A stretch of DNA of 5,003 nucleotides from contig JAHJSO010000116.1 of the NCBI GenBank assembly GCA_018830385.1, positions 1 to 5,003 on the forward strand. The letters are read 5' to 3'. The DNA comes from Elusimicrobiota bacterium. GTDB taxonomy: Bacteria; Elusimicrobiota; Endomicrobiia; CG1-02-37-114; JAHJSO01. Below the pieces are notes generated by a model. That model saw only the letters and a program-made list of their open reading frames with translations, did no database searches and was not told the origin of the DNA. Position 1 is the first letter of the stretch. Each line of letters opens with the position of its first letter. Shown here one piece after another: positions 1 through 4,161 of the stretch. The translations under genes and the position numbers were made by a program.

Positions 1-45
1 AAAGAAAAACTGAAAGGGGAATTTGTCGTCCTGTTACACCAATGA
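1..45 (+). CDS. C-terminal end of upstream gene, probably 16S rRNA (cytidine-2'-O)-methyltransferase RsmI (partial)
   Basis: The frame starting at base 1 is open and reads KEKLKGEFVVLLHQ before a TGA stop at 43-45. The KGEFVV core resembles the last beta strand of the RsmI methyltransferase domain, which in many bacteria ends near a (K)GE(F/M)VL(V/I)xE(G) segment. RsmI 2'-O-methylates C1402 of 16S rRNA in the cytoplasm. Only 14 codons are visible, so the identity rests on one short motif. The version here would be the short form without the extra C-terminal helical domain found in E. coli RsmI. The stop overlaps the argC ATG by four bases (ATGA), which independently supports this frame being translated and coupled to argC. 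Confidence 0.5.
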   Translation, partial: KEKLKGEFVVLLHQ

Positions 46-1142
46 TAAAAACAGCGATTATAGGCGTGTCCGGGTATGCGGGCGAAGAACTCCTGAAGAT
101 TCTGTCGTCTCACAGGGGTACGGAAATCGTTTACCTTGGCGATAAACAGGAATGCGACGAGACAAGAATAACCTGTAACGGCAGGGAACACCCCTGCTAT
201 AAATATAACCCCGATACGGATATCCTGTCAACTGGTTTAAAATCAGCGGAGGTGGTATTCCTGGCGCTGCCCCATGGCGTTTCAATGGACATCGTCCCGC
301 AATTAGCGTCTGCAAAAAAAAGGGTAATTGATTTGTCGGCTGACTACCGTATAAAGGACGCCGGGTTGTATGAAAAATGGTATAAACAGAAACATAAATA
401 CCCCTCACTGTTAAAAGAGGCGGTTTACGGCCTCCCTGAATTATACAGGGAAAAAATCCGCAAGGCATCTTTGGTCGCCAACCCGGGATGCTATCCCACA
501 AGCATAATCCTTGCAATCGCCCCTCTCCTGAAGAATGGTCTTATAAAGATCTTCCCGGAAGTTTCACCGGTAATAGTTGACTCAAAAAGCGGGATATCCG
601 GAGGGGGAAGAAATTTTGTCCGGGAGTACCTTTCAAAAAAAACCGACGACACGTACGCATACCAGTCGGGCGGGAAACACAGGCACATCCCCGAGGTGGA
701 ACAGGAACTTTCTTTAATCGCCGGGGAACAAATTCACATCCAATTTACCCCGCACATAGTCCCGCAGGAAAGGGGTATGTTTTCAACGGTCTATGTTCAT
801 CTGAAAAAAAATACCAGCACGGTTGAAATTATACGGGACTATTCTACATTTTACAGGAACGAACCGTTCGTCCGGGTCCTGCCGGAAAATGAACTCCCGA
901 AGACCTCTCGCGTGGTCAACACAAACCTGTGTGAAATCGGTTTTGCAGTTGACTCGCATTATGATACGCACGGACGTTTAACGCCTCTTACGGTAATGTC
1001 CGCCATTGACAATCTTGTTAAGGGGGCAAGCGGGCAGGCAGTTCAAAACATGAACATAATGTACGGATTGGACGAGCGTGACGGCCTCGGGGACGTATGC
1101 CCCGGGGGCGCGGCACCCGGGGTCGCGTCTATTGACAATTAG
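42..1142 (+). CDS. argC: N-acetyl-gamma-glutamyl-phosphate reductase
   Basis: ArgC catalyses the NADPH-dependent reduction of N-acetylglutamyl phosphate to N-acetylglutamate semialdehyde, the third step of arginine (ornithine) biosynthesis in the cytoplasm. The N-terminal Rossmann motif GVSGYAG is at residues 8-14, ALPHG at 75-79 and IDLSADYR at 96-103. The catalytic cysteine is C150 in ANPGCYPTS, followed by SGISGGGR at 183-190 and the active-site histidine region GKHRHIPEVEQ at 211-221 (H215 most likely catalytic). The C-terminal signature KGASGQAVQNMNIMYGL is at 327-343. The ATG at 42 places the Rossmann motif at the usual distance and overlaps the upstream stop (ATGA), indicating translational coupling. 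Family members usually end close to the GL-rich segment near residue 349. This one carries about 17 more residues (DVCPGG to SIDN) encoded across a GC hairpin and a promoter, so the tail looks like a read-through extension. Identity is very secure. Confidence 0.97.
   Translation: MIKTAIIGVSGYAGEELLKILSSHRGTEIVYLGDKQECDETRITCNGREHPCYKYNPDTDILSTGLKSAEVVFLALPHGVSMDIVPQLASAKKRVIDLSADYRIKDAGLYEKWYKQKHKYPSLLKEAVYGLPELYREKIRKASLVANPGCYPTSIILAIAPLLKNGLIKIFPEVSPVIVDSKSGISGGGRNFVREYLSKKTDDTYAYQSGGKHRHIPEVEQELSLIAGEQIHIQFTPHIVPQERGMFSTVYVHLKKNTSTVEIIRDYSTFYRNEPFVRVLPENELPKTSRVVNTNLCEIGFAVDSHYDTHGRLTPLTVMSAIDNLVKGASGQAVQNMNIMYGLDERDGLGDVCPGGAAPGVASIDN
1100..1122 (+). other. GC-rich inverted repeat (hairpin) within the 3' end of argC
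   Basis: CCCCGGG at 1100-1106 is the exact reverse complement of CCCGGGG at 1116-1122, with a 9-nt loop, giving a 7-bp all-GC stem. It is not followed by a T-run (the next bases are TCGCGTCTATTG), so it does not meet the usual form of an intrinsic terminator. It lies between the conserved end of ArgC and the consensus promoter at 1132-1160, so it might stabilise the argC mRNA 3' end or reduce read-through into the next gene. That role is inference. Confidence 0.5.
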
Positions 1143-1160
1143 CAAATAAATTTCTATAAT
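1132..1160 (+). promoter_or_regulatory. Perfect-consensus sigma-70-type promoter
   Basis: TTGACA at 1132-1137 and TATAAT at 1155-1160 match both consensus hexamers exactly, with the optimal 17-bp spacer. The -35 box lies inside the last codons of argC, and the -10 box is just past its stop. Transcription would start near 1166-1168, giving a message that begins immediately before the AAGGAA Shine-Dalgarno of the leader ORF and about 80 nt before the GAF/HD gene. It implies that the GAF/HD gene is expressed independently of argC. A housekeeping-sigma consensus is assumed for this organism; no activator site was recognised. Confidence 0.8.
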
Positions 1161-1171
1161 GTCAGATAAGG

Positions 1172-1247
1172 AAACGGACATGATCGTGTATTTGCATGTC
1201 CACATCCGTGCGTTGAATATTGTGCCGGCGTTTAGGTTAGTCCGTTT
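1172..1247 (+). promoter_or_regulatory. Leader region with competing inverted repeats upstream of the GAF/HD gene
   Basis: Two pairings share the same left arm. GGACATG at 1176-1182 is the exact complement of CATGTCC at 1195-1201 (7 bp, 12-nt loop) and would bury the ATG of the leader ORF. AAACGGAC at 1172-1179 is the exact complement of GTCCGTTT at 1240-1247 (8 bp), which ends at the base before the GAF/HD start codon. A minor alternative pairs ACGGA 1174-1178 with TCCGT 1205-1209. The two main stems cannot form together. The layout resembles an RNA switch or attenuator controlling translation, but no known riboswitch class was recognised and no T-run follows. Function is inferred from base pairing alone. 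Confidence 0.35.
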
Positions 1248-1251
1248 ATGA
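1180..1251 (+). CDS. Candidate 23-codon leader peptide coupled to the GAF/HD gene
   Basis: An ATG at 1180 opens a 23-codon frame (start MIVYLHVH, end PAFRLVRL) that stops with TGA at 1249-1251. AAGGAA at 1168-1173 lies 6 nt before the ATG, a good Shine-Dalgarno placed directly downstream of the inferred transcription start. The stop overlaps the next gene's start as ATGA (1248-1251), while that gene itself has only a weak AGGT (1234-1237) ahead of it. Ribosomes finishing the leader could therefore reinitiate on the GAF/HD gene. The peptide is rich in Val, Leu, Ile and Arg, has no run of a single regulatory amino acid, and matches no family I recognise. It may be a translated coupling device rather than a functional peptide, or a chance ORF. 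Confidence 0.4.
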   Translation: MIVYLHVHIRALNIVPAFRLVRL

Positions 1252-2309
1252 AAAGATCAGAGAAGGAAATAATACAGCACTTTTTTAGCATCGCCAAAAC
1301 AATTTCGTCAATACTTGACGTGGACACGCTGTTGCGTCATATCGGCGAAGTGGCCGAACAACTCACCGATTCAGAAGCGAGTTCCATAATGCTCCTTGAC
1401 GACGACAAGATGAATCTGTATTTCAAGGTGGCGACCGGTGAAAAAGGGAACGTGATCAAGAAATTAAAAATCCGGGTAGGGCAGGGGATCGCCGGCAGCG
1501 TGGCACAGACAAAACAATCTCTCACCATTAACGACGTATCAAAGGACTCCAGGTTCAACATTTCTTTTGACAAGTCGTCCGGATTTATTACAAAATCCAT
1601 ACTCGCCGTCCCTATAACGCTTGGCGATGAACTCATCGGCGTCGCCGAAGTGCTTAACAAGAAGGGCGGAGAAGATTTCACGGAAGAAGACAGGGCAATA
1701 CTTGAAGGGCTTGCAAGTTTGGCGAGTGTAAGCATCGGTAATGCAAAATTAGCCGAAGACCAGAAAAACTTTTTCGTATATATAATAGAGATAATCGTCC
1801 AGGCGATTGAAGGCCGCGACCCAAAACGCACCGGTCACACATGGAGGGTGGCTCAGATCTCAACTGCGATCGGCAAGTCCCTCGGTCTGGAAGGACAGGA
1901 CTACAAGGACTTATACTACGGCGCCCTCCTGCACGACATCGGGTATCTTACTGCTACCGGCCCGGGCTCATCCGAGGACATTTTTTCATTCATACAGAAA
2001 AGCGACGAAAAGATGAATCCTACCAGGGGATGGGAAATGGTCCGGAAGATAAACATACTGAGGGGGGCGGCGCCCCTCGTTTTGTATCACCAGGAACACT
2101 ACGACGGGAGCGGGTATCCCGAGGGTTTAAAGGGTGACGGTATCCCGCTTGGCGCCCAGATAATCGCCTTTGCGGAATTCCTGGACGAGTTAAAGATGCA
2201 GGGTTACACCCCGGACAAGATAACGGAAATGGCGCGGGAAGAATCCGGAAAAAAACTGAACCCCAAAATCGTTGATACCTATTTACAGGAAATGGCAGCA
2301 ACTTCTTGA
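1248..2309 (+). CDS. GAF domain plus degenerate HD-GYP-like domain signalling protein
   Basis: This 353-residue soluble protein has no signal peptide or membrane segment. Residues about 20-165 form a GAF sensor domain, with VGQGIAGSVAQT at 77-88, NDVSKDSRF at 95-103 and a final IGVAEVLNKK strand at 130-139. Residues about 172-350 resemble HD-GYP: RDPKRTGHTWRVA at 190-202 (H197), LLHDIGY at 227-233 (H229, D230), YHQEHYDGSGYPEGLKG at 280-296 and IPLGAQIIAFAEFLDEL at 299-315. Active HD-GYP enzymes hydrolyse cyclic di-GMP. Against the family pattern, the Lys after HDxG is Tyr (Y233), the third His is Asn (N257 in MNPTRG), the second His of HHE is Gln (Q282) and the AD Asp is Glu (E310). H197, H229, D230, H281 and E283 remain. 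It may be an inactive or altered phosphodiesterase, or a ligand-binding effector. The start at 1248 lacks a strong Shine-Dalgarno but overlaps the leader ORF stop. It has its own promoter at 1132-1160. Confidence 0.9.
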   Translation: MKRSEKEIIQHFFSIAKTISSILDVDTLLRHIGEVAEQLTDSEASSIMLLDDDKMNLYFKVATGEKGNVIKKLKIRVGQGIAGSVAQTKQSLTINDVSKDSRFNISFDKSSGFITKSILAVPITLGDELIGVAEVLNKKGGEDFTEEDRAILEGLASLASVSIGNAKLAEDQKNFFVYIIEIIVQAIEGRDPKRTGHTWRVAQISTAIGKSLGLEGQDYKDLYYGALLHDIGYLTATGPGSSEDIFSFIQKSDEKMNPTRGWEMVRKINILRGAAPLVLYHQEHYDGSGYPEGLKGDGIPLGAQIIAFAEFLDELKMQGYTPDKITEMAREESGKKLNPKIVDTYLQEMAATS

Positions 2310-2312
2310 ACG

Positions 2313-2356
2313 AACACCTTGTGCAATATCTAAACATGGGCAGTGCGAATATACCT
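2313..2356 (+). repeat. Diverged direct repeat, copy A (after the GAF/HD gene)
   Basis: This segment aligns without gaps to 4091-4134, with about 33 of 44 positions identical. The best-conserved blocks are AACACC, the stretch TGTGCAATAT and ATACCT at the right end. It begins 4 bp after the GAF/HD stop codon. It does not encode a protein, and the upstream and downstream genes are unrelated to those around copy B. It could be a member of a dispersed intergenic repeat family or a conserved mRNA 3'-end element. The family is not one I can name. Confidence 0.55.
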
Positions 2357-2403
2357 GTTGTAGTGTCCCATAAATCTCTTGGCATTTTAATATTCATTGA
2401 ATC

Positions 2404-2474
2404 GTCATTGCGAGTGACCGAAAGGAGCGTGGCAATCCCGAGATTGCTTCGTCGCTAACGCTTCTCGCAATGAC
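2404..2474. repeat. 71-bp nested palindromic intergenic repeat (GTCATTGCGAG type)
   Basis: The outer arms GTCATTGCGAG (2404-2414) and CTCGCAATGAC (2464-2474) are perfect 11-bp reverse complements. An inner hairpin pairs GCAATC (2432-2437) with GATTGC (2442-2447) across a 4-nt loop, and the sequence between carries short GC matches such as AGCG and CGCT. Similar palindromes ending in GTCATTGCGAG and containing GCAATC/GATTGC are dispersed in many copies in several environmental bacterial lineages, as I recall. They behave like REP or MITE-type non-coding repeats. This copy ends 35 bp before coaX, so it would form a strong hairpin in any message entering coaX from upstream. Confidence 0.8.
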
Positions 2475-2509
2475 AACCAAATGTAAAGAACTGTTAGGGA
2501 CAGCACACT

Positions 2510-3346
2510 ATGAGGTTGCACCCACACCTTTTAATAGCGATTGACATAGGGAACACATCCATAACGGCAGGCCTTTTCAAAGGTAGCAAGCTCGTAAGTA
2601 AGCGCAATATCCCGACTCAGCCGCACGGAAGTGAAAAAAAATATTACGCGCAACTGCGGCGACTTTTGTCTGCCGGGTCATACGGTTCCGGAAAAAAACC
2701 GGAGATTTCGGACGTTGTGATTTCAAGCGTCGTACCCTCACTCAACAAAAAATTCATCTCAATCAGTAAAAGATATTTCAAAAAAGCGCCACTCTTCATT
2801 GATAATAAGAACTGCGGCATCAGGATCCGTTATAAGAGGCCGTCAGAGGTCGGCGCGGACCGGCTCGTAAATGCAGTTGCCGGCTGGGAACTTTTCGGAA
2901 GGGGGGATAAAGCCCGGGCGCTCCCGATGATAATAATTGACTCCGGGACAGCAGTAACGTTTGACTGCCTGAATTCAAAGGGTGAATATTTAGGCGGCGT
3001 TATTTTCCCCGGGAAGAGAATTGCCTCTCTCGCCCTGAACAAATACACGGCGAAACTCCCGCTCGTCCGGATAACCGAAAGCAAAAAATCATACCCCCCT
3101 GTAATCGGCAGGACAACCGCAGGGAGTATAGCCGCGGGTCTCCACTTCGGTTATACCGGTATGATAAAAGAAATCCTTGGGGCCTTGAAAAAAAAATTAA
3201 AAAATGCTATTGTAGTAGTAACCGGCGGCTATGCTAAATCCGTAATCTCCGGTATCCCGGATGTAAAAAATGTGGCCCCTGACTTGACGCTCCGGGGGTT
3301 GTGGATTATCCGGGAAAGAAATAAAAAGGGAGGTAAACACAAATGA
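2510..3346 (+). CDS. coaX: Type III pantothenate kinase
   Basis: CoaX phosphorylates pantothenate (vitamin B5) to 4'-phosphopantothenate using ATP, the first step of coenzyme A synthesis. Type III enzymes belong to the ASKHA fold and are typically not feedback-inhibited by CoA. Motifs appear in family order: AIDIGNTSI at 10-18 (D12, phosphate-binding), GADRLVNAVAG at 115-125, IDSGTAVTFD at 143-152, GGVIFPG at 162-168, TAKLPLV at 180-186, IGRTTAGSIAAG at 199-210 and VVTGGYA at 236-242 near the C-terminus. The length of 278 residues is slightly above the usual 250-260. The ATG at 2510 is preceded by AGGGA (2496-2500) at 9-nt spacing and adds a short MRLHPH lead before the first strand. The 200-bp region upstream holds only repeats, and no convincing promoter was found there. 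The stop overlaps the next gene by ATGA, so the two are coupled. Confidence 0.95.
   Translation: MRLHPHLLIAIDIGNTSITAGLFKGSKLVSKRNIPTQPHGSEKKYYAQLRRLLSAGSYGSGKKPEISDVVISSVVPSLNKKFISISKRYFKKAPLFIDNKNCGIRIRYKRPSEVGADRLVNAVAGWELFGRGDKARALPMIIIDSGTAVTFDCLNSKGEYLGGVIFPGKRIASLALNKYTAKLPLVRITESKKSYPPVIGRTTAGSIAAGLHFGYTGMIKEILGALKKKLKNAIVVVTGGYAKSVISGIPDVKNVAPDLTLRGLWIIRERNKKGGKHK
3328..3334 (+). promoter_or_regulatory. Strong Shine-Dalgarno for the beta-barrel gene
   Basis: GGGAGGT lies inside the last codons of coaX, with 8 nt between it and the ATG at 3343. It fixes the start at the ATGA overlap and shows that the downstream gene has its own strong initiation signal as well as coupling to coaX. 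Confidence 0.8.
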
Positions 3347-4092
3347 AGTTGAGAAAATGTCTGGTTTTATGTCTTGCGTTTGCATTGCAGGTGGGGGTCA
3401 CGGCGACGTCTTCCGCTCTCACCGTGGAAGAACTCCTCAAAGAGATGAAGAACTATGCGGAGAATAAATACTTGAACCCGCTTGCAAAGGACTTGGGCGG
3501 TGCGCTTGGCAGCGGCGTTTATCACTCAGGGAAAAACCTCGGTTTTCCCGGGTTTGACGTCGGCGTCCGCATGTCTTTAAAAAATACAAGCAAGGATAAT
3601 ATCGTAATACAATCCACTGCAATCCCGGTAATACCCCTTGCTTTGATTCAGGCGGAAATAGGCCTCCCGAAAAAGATTGATTTATTTGTCAGGGCTCTCC
3701 CTACAAGCGACATTTCCGTCCTGGGCGGCGGCATAAGATACACCATCTTTTCAATCGGGCCTGCGGGCATTTCGGGCATGGTAAGTTACAACACGGCAAA
3801 CTTCTACCAGTATATAGAGGCGACAAATTACGGCGTAAACATTTCCGCCTCCGTTGAGATACCTTTTATAAAACCGTACATAGGTATCGGTTACGACATC
3901 AATGAGGTCAAACCTGGCAGCAAAGCCCTGCAGGAAGAACCGCTTCTTGCGGGACTGAAGGGTACCCACTCCGGCACCCGTATGGAGGCGGGGATAAACA
4001 TCACGCCTTTCCCGTTCGTATATCTCTATGGAAGTTATTCAATCGTGTATGAGGATACGGGATATACCCTTGGACTCGGGATAAAGTTCTAA
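3343..4092 (+). CDS. Putative outer membrane beta-barrel protein of unknown function
   Basis: I do not recognise a named gene. The 249-residue product starts with a typical Sec signal peptide: KLRK basic end, a hydrophobic stretch at about 6-20, and a likely cleavage after SSA near residue 25, with no lipobox at that site. A short amphipathic helical segment (VEELLKEMKNYAENKYLNPLAKDLG, about 28-52) follows. The rest shows alternating, glycine- and aromatic-rich strands, and the chain ends in YTLGLGIKF with a C-terminal Phe, the classic signal for beta-barrel assembly by BAM. The segment IGLPKKIDLFVRALP at 106-120 followed by a glycine-rich strand (LGGGIRY) weakly recalls DUF6588-type proteins; this is a memory-based guess. 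It overlaps coaX by four bases and is followed after 69 bp by a Lol permease, so it sits among envelope-related genes. Confidence 0.8.
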   Translation: MKLRKCLVLCLAFALQVGVTATSSALTVEELLKEMKNYAENKYLNPLAKDLGGALGSGVYHSGKNLGFPGFDVGVRMSLKNTSKDNIVIQSTAIPVIPLALIQAEIGLPKKIDLFVRALPTSDISVLGGGIRYTIFSIGPAGISGMVSYNTANFYQYIEATNYGVNISASVEIPFIKPYIGIGYDINEVKPGSKALQEEPLLAGLKGTHSGTRMEAGINITPFPFVYLYGSYSIVYEDTGYTLGLGIKF

Positions 4093-4134
4093 CACCATGT
4101 GCAATATTTAACACAGGTCCGTTCCAGTATACCT
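4091..4134 (+). repeat. Diverged direct repeat, copy B (after the beta-barrel gene)
   Basis: This is the partner of 2313-2356, with about 33 of 44 positions identical in an ungapped alignment, including TGTGCAATAT and TATACCT at identical spacing. Its first two bases are part of the TAA stop of the beta-barrel gene. It occupies most of the 69-bp gap before the Lol permease. Confidence 0.55.
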
Positions 4135-4146
4135 ACGATGTTGCAC
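4099..4146 (+). repeat. Imperfect inverted repeat in the gap before the Lol permease
   Basis: GTGCAA at 4099-4104 is the exact reverse complement of TTGCAC at 4141-4146. Inside it, AGGT at 4115-4118 can pair with ACCT at 4131-4134. The structure spans copy B of the direct repeat plus 12 bp. It is weak, lacks a T-run and is not a convincing terminator. The outer arm is not conserved in copy A, where the matching position reads GTGTCC. Confidence 0.4.
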
Positions 4147-4161
4147 TAAAACCCACTCACA

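Noticed and set aside
1100..1140. Intrinsic terminator at the end of argC.
   Set aside because: The stem is strong, but no T-run follows and the promoter begins 10 bp later, so it is listed only as a hairpin.
1206..1223. Possible third, inverted copy of the direct repeat (reverse strand reads CAATATTCAACGCACGG) in the GAF/HD leader.
   Set aside because: Only about 13 of 18 bases match copy B, the flanks do not align without several gaps, and AT-rich cores of this kind occur by chance.
1161..1247. Known c-di-GMP (GEMM) riboswitch in the leader of the GAF/HD gene.
   Set aside because: The conserved GEMM core sequences are absent; only simple inverted repeats are present.
1788..1796. TATATAAT-like string inside the GAF/HD gene as an internal promoter.
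   Set aside because: No acceptable -35 hexamer at 16-18 bp upstream; the string encodes the conserved linker helix.
1807..2137. Two overlapping plus-strand ORFs (69 and 98 codons) inside the GAF/HD gene.
   Set aside because: They are alternate-frame shadows of a gene with clear domain motifs and have no recognisable protein features.
2020..2397. Minus-strand 125-codon ORF extending from the GAF/HD gene into the intergenic gap.
   Set aside because: Most of it is antisense to conserved HD-GYP motifs, and the product shows no domain pattern.
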